NCBI RefSeq assembly: GCF_039555755.1
Contig: NZ_CP154631.1
Location: 1 to 64,000, forward strand
Reading direction: 5' to 3'
Origin: Pseudomonas sediminis
Lineage (GTDB): Bacteria; Pseudomonadota; Gammaproteobacteria; Pseudomonadales; Pseudomonadaceae
Length of the DNA: 64,000 bases
Shown: in pieces, positions 1 through 9,195 of the stretch
Numbering within the stretch: position 1 is the stretch's first letter
How the letters are laid out: every line of letters begins with the position of its first letter
The notes under the pieces: model-generated
The model's input: the letters and a program-made list of their open reading frames with translations, nothing else
Database searches by the model: none
What the model was told of the DNA's origin: nothing
Program-made: the position numbers and the translations under genes

Positions 1-1772
1 ATGCTGCCCAACCGCGTTCTTCTGTCCGCTCTCGTCATGGCTGTGCTCAGCCCGCTTGCCGACGCCCAGGAAGCTTTGCGCATCCAGAGTCTGCAACGCT
101 GTGGCGATCTGCTTGCCAGTGAACGGCAGCAATGGTGCATGCAGGTGCGTGGCCTAGGCGAGAAGTTGCCCAAGCTGCATCTCGGCGACGACACCCTGCC
201 CGCCTCGGCGGTGCAACGCAGCGGCGACACCCTGCGCCTGCAGCTCAACAGCAACGAACATCGCAGCGCACCGCTGTGGCTGGAAGACGGCTCGCGCGCC
301 AGCAACCCGGTGTGGCTGTCGCTGCATCGCAGCCACGTGCTCGCCGCCGGCCCGGATGAAGTGGCGAAGAACATGGATGGCCTGACCACCTATGTCGATC
401 TGGTCAGCCTGCTGATCGAGGAGAGCCACGACGGTCTCGACGAGGCCAAGCGTCTGGCGAAGAAATACGACGCCGAGGTGGTCGGCGTCATCCCGCCCCT
501 GAACGTCTACCAGTTGCGCCTGCCGGTGCAGAACCTGACCGAGCGCGATGCGCTGGTGCTGCGCATCGGCAATGAAACCAGCGTCGATGCCGTGGTCGTG
601 GAGGAAAGCGCGCCGGAGCGCGGTGAGGAAAGCGAGGCCGCGCGCAAGCCGGCACACAAACCGGAGAAGAACTCCGAGGAATGGGCGGCCAACCGCTTCA
701 TGGATGCGGTGAACTATTACCAGCGGCGCATTCCGGCGGGCGATACACCCATCGAAGCCGAGCCGATCCGCATCGGCGTGATCGAGCGCAACGTCGACTT
801 CGACGCCCCGACTTCGCCGATTACCTCGGTGCCTGCCCCGACGGCCAGCCGCGCACCTGTGTCTATGCTCGTGACGCCGACGAGCCGGACAACCACGGCA
901 GCACCGTGGCCGGCATCCTCGCCGCGCACTGGGACAAGGGCGGCAACACCGGTTTCCTGCGCGGGCTGGACAAGGCCAGCCAGGGCTTCGAGGTGATAGT
1001 CGAGCGCAACTCGGATGCCGGCATCACCGCCAATATCGCCGCGTCGGTCAACCTGGTGGAAGACGGCGTGCGCGTGCTCAACTGGAGCTGGGGCATTCAC
1101 CGCGTCGGTACGCGCAACGTCGAAGGCGACGAGATCGACTCGCTGGTGCGCTCCGGCATCGCCATGAGCGGCTACGAGGAACTGCTGGAAGAATTCTTCC
1201 TGTGGCTGCGTGAGGAACACCCGGACGTGCTGGTGATCAACTCCGCCGGCAATGGCTCGTCCTACTCAGGCAGGGACGAGTACCGCCTGCCCTCCTCCTT
1301 CATCACCGAGCAACTGCTGGTGGTCGGTGGGCATCAGCGCAGCAAGAAGGACGAGGTTGAAATCGACGACCCGAGCTACGCGGTCAAACGCAACTCGTCG
1401 AACGTCGACATGCGCGTCGACATCACCGCCGCCGCCTGTGCCCGCGCCTCCACCCGTGAAGTCGACGCAACCGGCGAGGTGCATTGCGGCACCTCCTACG
1501 CCACGCCGCTGGTAACTGGCGTGGTCGCCGCCATGCTGTCGATCAATCCGCGCCTGCAACCGGAACAGGTGCGCATGCTGTTGCGCCGCAGCGCCATGAC
1601 CATTGGCGGTGATTACGACTTCGAACCGATGGACGCCGAAGACCTGACCGCGCCGATCCTGCCGTCCGAGCGCAACTACCAAATAAGCAACAAGGACGTG
1701 GGCCGCTCGGCGCGGCTGGACATGCAGAAGGCGCTGGACCTGGCGGTACAGAGCCGGGATCGGGTGCGCTGA
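1..1772 (+). pseudogene. S8 (subtilisin-like) serine peptidase, broken by a single-base frameshift
   Basis: The N-terminal part (frame 1) begins with a signal peptide of about 23 residues ending LADA-QE and runs to the start of the peptidase domain (VIERNVDFDAP). The rest of the domain continues in frame 3 from about base 807 to the stop at 1770-1772. Inserting one C in the C-run at 806-809 would join both parts into a protein of about 590 aa. Peptidase S8 landmarks are visible after the break: catalytic His in NHGSTVAGI (codon 894), oxyanion Asn in SAGNGS (codon 1251) and nucleophile Ser in GTSYATP (codon 1494). The position of the usual catalytic Asp (VIDTG) reads VIERN, so it is Glu here (codon 784). 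The frameshift could be real or a homopolymer sequencing error. The product would be secreted. Confidence 0.8.
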
Positions 1773-1779
1773 GCCAGGC

Positions 1780-2103
1780 TCAACGCAACAGAGCGGGCAC
1801 CTTGCGCTGCAACAGGCTGACCAACTCCGGCTGCATGTAGCCGTAGTCATCGGGAATATCCAGGCAGATCACCCGCTTGCCTGCCAGTACCGCCCGGTAC
1901 TGGCGCGTCAGCTTGCTGCGCTGGTTCTTCTCCATCACGAAAATCAGGGTCGCCCAGTCGAGCTGTTCTGCCGAAACACGAACCTCGGCGTCAGGGGCGA
2001 GCCCGGCTGAGTCGGTCTCGACGCCTGGCCACTGCGCGAATACCCGCTCGGCTGTCGGGCTGCGCAAACGATTGCGACTGCAGATGAACAGAGCGCGGAT
2101 CAC
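1780..2103 (-). CDS. Small low-molecular-weight protein-tyrosine-phosphatase-like protein
   Basis: This 107 aa protein carries a CX5RS loop at its N-terminus (CSRNRLRSPT, Cys8 and Arg14) and an Asp-Asp pair near residue 84 (IPDDYGY) where LMW phosphatases place the general-acid Asp. It is shorter than classical LMW-PTPases (about 150 aa) and fits the compact COG4551-type family, whose substrate is unknown to me. The start is GTG, and the GTGA overlaps the stop of the upstream acetyltransferase gene by 4 nt, so translation is probably coupled. It ends only 7 nt from the convergent protease pseudogene. Confidence 0.75.
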   Translation of the reverse strand: MIRALFICSRNRLRSPTAERVFAQWPGVETDSAGLAPDAEVRVSAEQLDWATLIFVMEKNQRSKLTRQYRAVLAGKRVICLDIPDDYGYMQPELVSLLQRKVPALLR

Positions 2104-2630
2104 TCGCCGGAAACCCGCTCATAAAGCTCGACCGGCTCCAGCTTGCCCTGGCAACCGCACTGGCTGTGGCCCAGGCCCAGATGGCGGAACCCGGCCTTGA
2201 ACAGTACACGGCCGGATTGCGGATTGCGCGCCAGATGGCTGGCGTGCAGGCGACGCAGACGCAGTTGCTGGAAGGCGAAATACACCAGGGCATTGCAGGC
2301 TTCGCTGGCGTAGCCACGGCTCCAGTAGGGCACGCCGATCCAGTAGCCCACCTCGGCCTCGCCTCGATTGATGTCCTTGAGCGCCATGCTGCCGACCAGC
2401 TTGCCGCTGTCCGACTCGGTGATGATGAAGTTGGCCGCCGCACCGCTGGCCCAATCCTGCGCGCAGCGTTCGATCCACTGCTGCGCCAGCGCGGGCGGAT
2501 AGGGATGGGGAATGCTGCGGGTGACATCGGCGATGCGAAAATCACCGGCCAGGCGCTGTATCTCGTCGGCATCCTGCGGCTGCGGCGGGCGCAGCGTCAG
2601 GCGTTCGGTTTCGATGCGATGCTCATCCAT
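2100..2630 (-). CDS. GNAT-family N-acetyltransferase (RimJ/RimL-like)
   Basis: The 176 aa protein begins with the typical RimJ/RimL-type opening (IETERLTLRPPQPQDADEI) and has the acetyl-CoA-binding region around residues 95-115 (GYWIGVPYWSRGYASEA, an RxxGxxS-like loop) followed by ARNPQSGRVLFKAGF, where Asn and Ser commonly help catalysis. It would transfer acetyl from acetyl-CoA to an amine, possibly a ribosomal protein N-terminus or a small molecule; the substrate cannot be read from sequence. The ATG is preceded by GGAGACGCAA, a good ribosome binding site. It is the first gene of a two-gene unit with the phosphatase-like gene. Confidence 0.85.
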   Translation of the reverse strand: MDEHRIETERLTLRPPQPQDADEIQRLAGDFRIADVTRSIPHPYPPALAQQWIERCAQDWASGAAANFIITESDSGKLVGSMALKDINRGEAEVGYWIGVPYWSRGYASEACNALVYFAFQQLRLRRLHASHLARNPQSGRVLFKAGFRHLGLGHSQCGCQGKLEPVELYERVSGE

Positions 2631-2694
2631 TTGCGTCTCCTGTCAAACCCGTTGGGTGCGCTGCGCGTACCGGCGTTGCTCCCGAATTGCCCGC

Positions 2695-3264
2695 TCAGAC
2701 CGGGGACGGCCCGATGGGATAGAACTCCCCGGCACTCCACACGCCCAACCAGGGCTCTCCGCCTATTTCGCGCTCCACCGCCAGTTCTACCAACTGGTAG
2801 AACACGTTGCGGTGAATCAGCGCCTCGAGGTTACGCCGCACCAGAATGTAGGGCGAGGGTTCGAGTGTCGCAGGATCGATCTCCACCCGAATCGGGTGTT
2901 CGACGCCGGCCACGACTTCGTCCTCGACATTGGTGGTAAAGCGCAGCACCTGCGCTTCGCCCTCACCTTCCACCTGCAGGGTCACGGCAACGAAGGGCGC
3001 ATCCTCGACCTGGATGCCGACCTTCTCCACCGGGGTGATCAGGAAATAGTCCTCGCCGTCACGGCGGATGATGGTGGAAAACAGCCGCACCATGGGTTTG
3101 CGGCCGATGGGCGTACCCTGGTAATACCAGGTGCCATCGCGGGCGATGCGCATGTCGATATCGCCACAGAAATCGGGGTTCCACAGGTGCACGGGGGGCA
3201 GGCCCTTGCCTTCGCCCTTGGGGATCTGCGCCAGCAGGTCGCCGGCCTTGCCTGGATCGCTCAT
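2695..3264 (-). CDS. DUF1285 family protein
   Basis: The 189 aa soluble protein matches the DUF1285 pattern: an N-terminal [13 protein letters not shown] stretch, then [20 protein letters not shown] and [16 protein letters not shown] segments (here [15 protein letters not shown]). No catalytic function is established for this family, and none can be inferred here beyond its conservation in Pseudomonas. The ATG has a strong upstream GAGGAGAG. It stands alone, followed by a short gap before the GNAT gene on the same strand. Confidence 0.8.
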   Translation of the reverse strand: MSDPGKAGDLLAQIPKGEGKGLPPVHLWNPDFCGDIDMRIARDGTWYYQGTPIGRKPMVRLFSTIIRRDGEDYFLITPVEKVGIQVEDAPFVAVTLQVEGEGEAQVLRFTTNVEDEVVAGVEHPIRVEIDPATLEPSPYILVRRNLEALIHRNVFYQLVELAVEREIGGEPWLGVWSAGEFYPIGPSPV

Positions 3265-3526
3265 GCTCTCTCCTCGTCCATTGCTGCGAACCGAAGAGGA
3301 TACACCGTGGCAGCTGTCGCGGCTAAAGCCCCTCCCACGAAGGTAGCGCGCGGATTGTGCCCTTTAAAGACGGTCTGAAATAGTCGTCATTCCCACGAAG
3401 GTGGGACAGCGGTTTCATCGCTGAACAGCGCTTGCGCTGGCCCGGAGGGGAATCATTCAGAGGCCACGAAAGTCCCAGACTCCCGCCTTCGCGGGAGTGA
3501 CGGTAAATAGTTTTTTCAGGGCATCC
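3265..3526. repeat. Intergenic cluster of short palindromic repeats
   Basis: This gap of 262 bases holds three separate repeat-like units. Bases 3316-3338 are identical to 6860-6882 (a REP-type arm containing GGCTAAAGCCCCTCCCAC). Bases 3391-3406 form TCCCAC-GAAG-GTGGGA. Bases 3480-3497 form CTCCCGC-CTTC-GCGGGAG. These look like the dispersed extragenic palindromes common in Pseudomonas. I see no gene. The last hairpins lie just downstream of the stop of the DUF4823 lipoprotein gene and may end its transcript, but neither has a clear T-tract. Confidence 0.6.
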
Positions 3527-4129
3527 TTAACGCCCGACACCGATCAGGCTGCGCGCGTAATCATGCAGCGGCGGGCCGATCAGGTCCTGCGGTCGGGCAT
3601 CGTAGAACGTCAGGAATCCGCCACGGCTGCGAATCCGCGCGGTGTCCACCAGGTAGCGAGTGTTGGTTTCGATCAGCATCAGCTGAATCGATGCCCGGTC
3701 GGCGCCGAGACGATCCAGTGCTTCCTGATCTTCCCACTCCTCCAGGGTGCCGATACGGTCGTCGCTGTAGGCGAAACGGGCGTACAGCAGGTAGTGCGCG
3801 CCAGCAGCACGGGCTTCGGCCATGGCTTCGTCAAGACCTGCCGGCTGACGCGCGCGGCGCACCAGCGGGAAGTATTCGACGAAGCCCTTGAAGGCCTCCT
3901 CGGCCACCACATTGGGCCGCGGGTAGCCGTGGCCTGGCGGCACGAAGTGGCCTTGGGCGATGTAGATGAAGGAGTCCTGCTGCAGGCGCCGCGAAGCCAT
4001 GCGCTCGGTGCGGCCATGGTCGAGAAAACCGGCATCGCGCAGGTGGTACTCGGCGCCACTGGCCAGATCGCTGACCTTCATGCAGCCAGCCAGCCCCAGC
4101 AGCGCCACCAGTAGAAGCAGGTTACGCAT
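3527..4129 (-). CDS. DUF4823 family lipoprotein
   Basis: The 200 aa protein starts with a lipoprotein signal: MRNLLLLVALLGLAGC, with the lipobox Cys at residue 16. The mature part is a mixed alpha/beta domain with the sequence pattern I associate with DUF4823. I chose the ATG at 4129 because AGGAGG sits 8 nt upstream (4138-4143). An in-frame extension to 4207 would bury the signal peptide behind 26 non-conserved residues. Asp at +2 is absent (Met follows Cys), which predicts outer-membrane sorting by Lol. Function is unknown. Confidence 0.8.
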   Translation of the reverse strand: MRNLLLLVALLGLAGCMKVSDLASGAEYHLRDAGFLDHGRTERMASRRLQQDSFIYIAQGHFVPPGHGYPRPNVVAEEAFKGFVEYFPLVRRARQPAGLDEAMAEARAAGAHYLLYARFAYSDDRIGTLEEWEDQEALDRLGADRASIQLMLIETNTRYLVDTARIRSRGGFLTFYDARPQDLIGPPLHDYARSLIGVGR

Positions 4130-4445
4130 GAATCCATCCTCCTTATGCCGGTGACGGAAAACCGGCGGATAGCGCATAGATGCAGATTCTGCGCCAGCCT
4201 CATTCACGATGGTGTTACCAACGCCTGATGCCGGCTCATCTGCGCTGGATACTTCAGCGTCTCACCGAGGTCAGGGCACTGCTCAATGCCATGGCCCCGC
4301 GGTGCTCACCCCGCGCGCTGACAGCCGCATTTTGCCGCTGCTCGCTAACCTTCCCTCAACCAATGGCAGCAGACTTGTCGCACATCACCGTCCCAGGCCT
4401 GCATGGCGATAGACTCTCCCTTCCAAATAGCGCAGGAGCCCACAG

Positions 4446-5522
4446 ATGACCGTTCAATCTGAAGCCATGCACGACGTGGTCATCATCGGTGGCGGCCAGG
4501 CCGCTCTGGCGACCGCGTACTTCCTGCGTCGCACCGGTTTGTCATTGGTGATGCTCGATGCCGAGGATGGGCCCGGCGGCGCCTGGCGTCACGGCTGGAA
4601 TTCCTTGCGACTGTTCTCCCCGGCGACCTGGAGTTCGATCCCCGGCTGGATGATGCCGCCGGTTGAGGATGGCTACCCCACGCGCGATCACGTCGTCGAT
4701 TACCTTACGCGCTACGAGCAACGCTACCAGTTTGCGGTGCAGCGCCCCGTGCGGGTCACTTCGGTGGAGCGCCTGGCGGGGGCGCTGCGCGTGTATGCCG
4801 AGCAGGGGTATTGGGACGCCAGGGCGGTGGTCAGCGCCACCGGTACCTGGAGCCATCCGCACATCCCTCACTATCCTGGCAGCGAGCTCTTTGGCGGCCA
4901 ACAGTTGCACTCGGCCCACTATGTCGAGGCGCAGCCGTTCGCAGGTAAACGGGTGCTGGTGGTGGGCGCTGGCAACTCCGGGGCGCAGATCCTAGCAGAG
5001 GTTTCCAAAGTGGCCGACGCCACCTGGGTGACGCCCACCGAGCCGCTGTTTCTGCCCGATGATGTCGATGGTCGCGTGCTGTTCGAACGCGCCACCGAGC
5101 GCTGGAAAGCCCAGCAGGAAGGTCGCGTCATCGACCAGCCGGTGGGCGGGCTCGGCGATGTGGTGATGGTGCCGCCCGTGGTCGAGGCGCGGGAGCGCGG
5201 CGTGCTGCACGCGGTACGCCCCTTTCAACGTTTCACCCGCGATGGCGTGGTCTGGTCCGATGGCACGCAGAGCGAGGTGGATGCGGTGATCTGGTGTACC
5301 GGTTTCAAACCTGCGCTGGAACACCTGGCCAGCCTGGGGCTGATCACCGATGAAGGGCGAATCGAGGTCGACGGTACGCGCGCCATCCACGAACCCAGGC
5401 TATGGCTGGTGGGCTACGGCGAATGGACCGGCTCGGCCTCGGCCACCCTGATCGGGGTGACTCGCACCGCGCGCAGCACTGCCGCCGAGATCGAGCAGTT
5501 CCTGAGCACAACGCAGACCTGA
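4446..5522 (+). CDS. arsO: ArsO-type flavin-dependent monooxygenase
   Basis: The 358 aa protein has two Rossmann motifs: FAD-binding [13 protein letters not shown] near residue 16 and NADPH-binding [11 protein letters not shown] near residue 170. An ATG motif-like segment (SATGTWSHP) and a C-terminal WCTGFKPAL block are also present, as in flavin monooxygenases of the YUC/FMO-like type. Members placed in ars operons are called ArsO. The exact arsenical substrate is not settled to my knowledge; a role in organoarsenical metabolism is inferred from context. AGGAG precedes the ATG. It reads toward arsJ with 24 nt between stops and must have its own promoter. Confidence 0.8.
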   Translation: MTVQSEAMHDVVIIGGGQAALATAYFLRRTGLSLVMLDAEDGPGGAWRHGWNSLRLFSPATWSSIPGWMMPPVEDGYPTRDHVVDYLTRYEQRYQFAVQRPVRVTSVERLAGALRVYAEQGYWDARAVVSATGTWSHPHIPHYPGSELFGGQQLHSAHYVEAQPFAGKRVLVVGAGNSGAQILAEVSKVADATWVTPTEPLFLPDDVDGRVLFERATERWKAQQEGRVIDQPVGGLGDVVMVPPVVEARERGVLHAVRPFQRFTRDGVVWSDGTQSEVDAVIWCTGFKPALEHLASLGLITDEGRIEVDGTRAIHEPRLWLVGYGEWTGSASATLIGVTRTARSTAAEIEQFLSTTQT

Positions 5523-5546
5523 AAGCCTCCGCTCCGAACGGCTGGG

Positions 5547-6776
5547 TCAGGCCTGCCGAGCGGACTCGCGATGTCTGGGCAAGGCGATGGAAATCAGCGC
5601 GGCGGCCAGCACGAACACGCTGGACACCCACAGACAGGCCTCCAGCCCATGGGCCTGGAAGACCCAGCCCGAAAGCAGCGTGCCGATCAGCCGCCCCAGC
5701 GCGTTGGACATGTAGTAGAAGCCCACGTCCAGCGATACGCCGTCCTCCTTGGCGTAGCTGACGATCAAGTAGCTGTGCAGCGAGGAATTCACCGCGAACA
5801 GCACGCCGAACAGCATCAGCCCGCCGAGCAAGACCACCTGCGCCGACCAGCCAGTGCCCAGCCCCAAGGCAATCAGCGCCGGCAGACCGGCCAGCAGTGC
5901 GGCCCAGACGAAAGCCGCGCGGCCGTCCGGCACATGCCCGCTTTGCTTGCCGGTGATGCGCGGGGCAAGCGATTGCACGATGCCGTAGCCGATCACCCAG
6001 GCCGCGAGAAAGCCACCGACCAGCCAGAAGTCCCAGCCGAACACGGTGCTCAGGTACACCGGCAGCGCCACCACGAACCAGACGTCGCGCGCACCGAAGA
6101 GAAACAGCCGGGCCGCCGAAAGAATGTTGATCGCCCGGCTCTTGGAGAGCATGTCGCGAAATTTCGGCTTGGCCTTGGCCTTGCCCAGGTCCTTCTTCAG
6201 CAATACCAGGCTGGCCAGCCAGATCAGCGCCAGTGCAGCGGCCATCGCCAGCACTGCGCCGGCAAAGCCAAGCACGGCGAGCAGCGCACCACCGAGGAAG
6301 AAGCCGACGCCCTTGAGCGCATTCTTCGAACCGGTGAGGATGGCCACCCACTTGTACAGCGTGCCCTGCTGACTGTCCGGCACCAGGAGCTTGATCGAGC
6401 TCTTGGCGCTCATCTTGTTCAGATCCTTGGCGATACCGGACAGCGCCTGGGCGCCCATGACCCAGGGCACCGTCAACCAGGCAGCCGGCACGGTGAGCAT
6501 CAACAACGCCAGCACCTGCAAGCCGAGGCCGATGTTCATGGTGCGGTTGAGGCCCAGACGTGCGCCGAGGTAGCCACCCACCAGGTTGGTGACCACGCCG
6601 AAGATCTCGTAGAACAGAAACAGCGCGGCGATCTGCAGCGGCGTGTAGCCGAGGCTGTGAAAATGCAGCACCACCAGCATGCGCAGTGCGCCGTCGGTGA
6701 GGGTAAAGGCCCAGTAGTTGCCGGTTACCAAGAGGTACTGGCGGATCTCGGGGGAAAGTCGTGCGAGGGCGTGCAT
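5547..6776 (-). CDS. arsJ: ArsJ, major-facilitator organoarsenical efflux permease
   Basis: The 409 aa inner-membrane protein has about 11-12 hydrophobic segments. It also has a conserved cytoplasmic loop (GIAKDLNKMSAKSSIKLL, near residue 120) that marks ArsJ. In characterised systems ArsJ exports 1-arseno-3-phosphoglycerate made by the neighbouring GAPDH, and that unstable product then releases arsenate outside the cell. Here the GAPDH gene lies immediately upstream on the same strand, separated by a palindromic repeat. It is the last gene of the arsCR-arsH-phosphatase-GAPDH-arsJ operon and is convergent with arsO. Confidence 0.9.
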   Translation of the reverse strand: MHALARLSPEIRQYLLVTGNYWAFTLTDGALRMLVVLHFHSLGYTPLQIAALFLFYEIFGVVTNLVGGYLGARLGLNRTMNIGLGLQVLALLMLTVPAAWLTVPWVMGAQALSGIAKDLNKMSAKSSIKLLVPDSQQGTLYKWVAILTGSKNALKGVGFFLGGALLAVLGFAGAVLAMAAALALIWLASLVLLKKDLGKAKAKPKFRDMLSKSRAINILSAARLFLFGARDVWFVVALPVYLSTVFGWDFWLVGGFLAAWVIGYGIVQSLAPRITGKQSGHVPDGRAAFVWAALLAGLPALIALGLGTGWSAQVVLLGGLMLFGVLFAVNSSLHSYLIVSYAKEDGVSLDVGFYYMSNALGRLIGTLLSGWVFQAHGLEACLWVSSVFVLAAALISIALPRHRESARQA

Positions 6777-6810
6777 ATCGATTCTACTCGGGGAGGTAGG
6801 TGCGATCAGG

Positions 6811-6882
6811 TGGGAGGGCTGGGCGGCATTCCGTTTTAGCCGCGACCTGCAGCGCTCCGGTCGCGGCTAAAGCCCCTCCCAC
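6811..6882. repeat. REP-like inverted pair between arsJ and the arsenic GAPDH gene
   Basis: TTTAGCCGCGACC at 6835-6847 and its exact complement at 6859-6871 form a 13-bp stem with an 11-nt loop. Flanking TGGGAGGGCT (6811-6820) and AGCCCCTCCCAC (6871-6882) extend the symmetry imperfectly. The right arm (6860-6882) is identical over 23 nt to 3316-3338. The position between two co-oriented ars genes means it would be transcribed as a hairpin and could affect relative expression of GAPDH and ArsJ. Confidence 0.7.
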
Positions 6883-6894
6883 ACATCATCGATG

Positions 6895-7899
6895 TCAGCC
6901 GGCCTGGCCGACCATCCGCGCCAGCTCCACCACACGGTTGGCATAGCCCCATTCGTTGTCATACCAGGCATAGATCTTCACCTGAGTGCCGGCCACCACC
7001 ATGGTCGACAGCGCATCGACGATGGACGAGCGCGGATCGGTACGGTAGTCGATGGACACCAGCGGGCGCTCCTCGTAACCAAGGATGTTCTTCAGCGGGC
7101 CATCGGCGGCCGCCTTGAGCAGCGCATTGACCTCCTCGGCGGTGGTGGCGCGCTCGACCTCGAACACGCAGTCGGTCAGCGAGGCGTTGGCCAGCGGCAC
7201 GCGCACGGCATGGCCGTTCAACTTGCCGCGCAGCTCCGGGAAGATCTCGGCAATCGCCGTAGCAGAACCGGTGGTGGTCGGAATCAGGCTCATACCCGAG
7301 GCACGGGCGCGACGCAGATCCTTGTGCGGTTGGTCGAGGATGCTCTGGGTGTTGGTCAGGTCGTGGATGGTGGTGATCGAGCCGTGGCGAATGCCCAGCG
7401 CCTCGTGGATCACCTTGACCACCGGCGCCAGACAGTTGGTGGTGCAGGAGGCCGCAGTGACGATGCGGTGCTGCGCCGGGTCGAACAGGTGCTGGTTGAC
7501 GCCCATCACCACGTTCAGCGCGCCCTGCTCCTTGACCGGCGCGCAGACCACCACGCGCCCCACGCCCTGGTCCAGATAGCCCTGCAGCACGGCGACCGTC
7601 TTCATCTTGCCGCTGGCCTCGAGCACCAGGTCGCAGCCACTCCAGTCGGTGTCGGAAATGGCCTTGTTGGCAGTCACCGCGATGCGCTTGCCGTCGATCA
7701 GCACGCAGTCGCCGTCGCTGCTCGCCTCATGCTGCCAGCGGCCATGCACCGAGTCGAAGTTGAGCAGGTGCGCGTGGGTAGCAGCGTCGCCTGCCGGGTC
7801 GTTGATCTGCACGAACGCCAGTTCGGGCCAGTTCCAGGCGGCACGCAGAGCCAGACGGCCGATGCGGCCAAAACCGTTGATGCCTACTTTGATGGTCAT
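6895..7899 (-). CDS. Glyceraldehyde-3-phosphate dehydrogenase of the ars operon
   Basis: The 334 aa protein has the NAD-binding N-terminus [15 protein letters not shown] and the catalytic Cys in [11 protein letters not shown] near residue 153, followed by a C-terminal [11 protein letters not shown] block. In ars clusters this enzyme uses arsenate in place of phosphate to form 1-arseno-3-phosphoglycerate, which ArsJ exports. I start at the ATG at 7899; the 36 residues upstream are unrelated to the family. It lies between the phosphatase gene (14 nt away) and arsJ. It is much shorter than, and different from, the other GAPDH at 56.8 kb. Confidence 0.9.
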   Translation of the reverse strand: MTIKVGINGFGRIGRLALRAAWNWPELAFVQINDPAGDAATHAHLLNFDSVHGRWQHEASSDGDCVLIDGKRIAVTANKAISDTDWSGCDLVLEASGKMKTVAVLQGYLDQGVGRVVVCAPVKEQGALNVVMGVNQHLFDPAQHRIVTAASCTTNCLAPVVKVIHEALGIRHGSITTIHDLTNTQSILDQPHKDLRRARASGMSLIPTTTGSATAIAEIFPELRGKLNGHAVRVPLANASLTDCVFEVERATTAEEVNALLKAAADGPLKNILGYEERPLVSIDYRTDPRSSIVDALSTMVVAGTQVKIYAWYDNEWGYANRVVELARMVGQAG

Positions 7900-7912
7900 T
7901 TCGATGCCTCTG

Positions 7913-8413
7913 TCAGTGGGTCGTGTCGAACTGGTTGATCCAGTTGACGTGGGCGGGATGCTGGATGGCCTTGGGCCGCAGCGCCTGCACCAGGGCAATG
8001 GCCTCACTACGCGCGATGCCGGCTTCGATGAGGATGCGCGCAGCGATCAGGCCGGTACGCCCGGAGCCGCCCTTGCAGTGAATGGCCAGCGAGCGGCCTG
8101 CACGCAGGTGCTCGACGATCACCTGGCGGGACGCCCGCCAGCCCTCGCCGAAATCCTCCAGCGGCACCTGTTCGTCGGCCACCGGCAGGTGATACCAGGC
8201 CAGGTCCAGGGCCTGGCACTGCTGGGCGATCCGTTCGGCGCCGTTGGCGGAAAGCTCGTTGTAGGGCATCAGCGTGATCACACCCGCAGCACCGGCCTGT
8301 TTGAGCGCCAGCAGCGCATCTTCGAGCGTGGTTTCGCGGGTGCCAGGGCACGGTGTGAAGATCAGCGTGCCGGCCAGGCCGGGCACGTGCAGTACATCGT
8401 ATGGATGAGTCAT
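7913..8413 (-). CDS. Dual-specificity/tyrosine phosphatase-family protein in the ars operon
   Basis: The 166 aa cytoplasmic protein contains the phosphatase signature [10 protein letters not shown] (HCX5R, Cys near residue 113) preceded by an Asp-containing loop (PVADEQVP, near residue 78) that could supply the general acid. The fold resembles cyclin-dependent kinase inhibitor 3 / DSP-type phosphatases rather than LMW-type arsenate reductases. Its tight placement (18 nt after arsH, 13 nt before the GAPDH gene) makes it part of the ars operon. A role in arsenic handling is inference; the catalytic loop could in principle act on arsenylated or phosphorylated sugars or proteins. GGAACT precedes the ATG. 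Confidence 0.8.
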   Translation of the reverse strand: MTHPYDVLHVPGLAGTLIFTPCPGTRETTLEDALLALKQAGAAGVITLMPYNELSANGAERIAQQCQALDLAWYHLPVADEQVPLEDFGEGWRASRQVIVEHLRAGRSLAIHCKGGSGRTGLIAARILIEAGIARSEAIALVQALRPKAIQHPAHVNWINQFDTTH

Positions 8414-8431
8414 GGCGGGCAGTTCCTTCGC

Positions 8432-9145
8432 TCAGATGGCGCGCTGATTGACGCGTTTGGACAGTTCTTCGGCCGACTCCTTGCGCTCGGAGTAGCGATC
8501 GACCAGGTAGTCGGAGCGATCGCGCAGCAGCAGGGTGAACTTGACCAGTTCCTCCATCACGTCCACCAGGCGGTCGTAGAACGAGGACGGCTTCATCCGG
8601 CCCTCCGCATCGAACTCCATGAAGGCCTTGGGCACCGAGGACTGGTTGGGGATGGTGAACATGCGCATCCAGCGCCCCAGCACACGCAGTTGGTTGACCA
8701 CGTTGAACGACTGCGAGCCGCCGCAGACCTGCATCACCGCCAGGGTCTTGCCCTGAGTCGGGCGGACCGCGCCCATGGCCAGCGGCACCCAGTCGATCTG
8801 CGCCTTGAACACGGCGGTCATCGCGCCGTGGCGCTCCGGGGAACACCACACCTGGCCTTCCGACCACTGCATCAGCTCGCGTAGCTCCTGCACCTTGGGA
8901 TGGCTGTCCGGCGCATCGTCCGGCAACGGCAGGCCGCGCGGGTCGAAGATCCGCGTCTCGGCGCCGAAGTGCTGCAACAGACGCGCGGCCTCCTCGGTCA
9001 GCAGGCGGCTGAAGGACTTCTCGCGAGTGGAGCCGTACAGCAGCAGGATGCGCGGCGCGTGGGTCGAGGCCGATTCGATGATGAGCTTGTCCGCAGTCGG
9101 CAGATCGAGCAGTTGCAGCTCGGCGTTGGGCAGGTCGTCTTGCAC
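8432..9145 (-). CDS. arsH: ArsH, NADPH-dependent organoarsenical oxidase / FMN reductase
   Basis: The 237 aa flavodoxin-like protein has the FMN phosphate-binding loop [16 protein letters not shown] near residue 35 and the conserved [18 protein letters not shown] block near residue 102, both typical of ArsH. Characterised ArsH proteins oxidise trivalent methyl- and aryl-arsenicals to less toxic pentavalent forms and also reduce quinones or iron with NADPH. I use the GTG at 9145 because GGAG lies 8 nt upstream. It follows arsCR by 50 nt and precedes the phosphatase gene in the same operon. Confidence 0.92.
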   Translation of the reverse strand: MQDDLPNAELQLLDLPTADKLIIESASTHAPRILLLYGSTREKSFSRLLTEEAARLLQHFGAETRIFDPRGLPLPDDAPDSHPKVQELRELMQWSEGQVWCSPERHGAMTAVFKAQIDWVPLAMGAVRPTQGKTLAVMQVCGGSQSFNVVNQLRVLGRWMRMFTIPNQSSVPKAFMEFDAEGRMKPSSFYDRLVDVMEELVKFTLLLRDRSDYLVDRYSERKESAEELSKRVNQRAI

Positions 9146-9195
9146 GGTGTCGCTCCAGAAATGGGTCAGAACAGAATCTTTACGAGGCTCGCCTC

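Noticed and set aside
5571..6839. A 422-codon open frame antisense to arsJ
   Set aside because: Low-complexity Gln/His/Arg composition and full overlap with a clear transporter gene.
7900..8007. 36-residue N-terminal extension of the ars GAPDH
   Set aside because: It is Pro/Ser/Arg-rich, overlaps the phosphatase gene in another frame and is absent from the family, whose N-terminus is [15 protein letters not shown].
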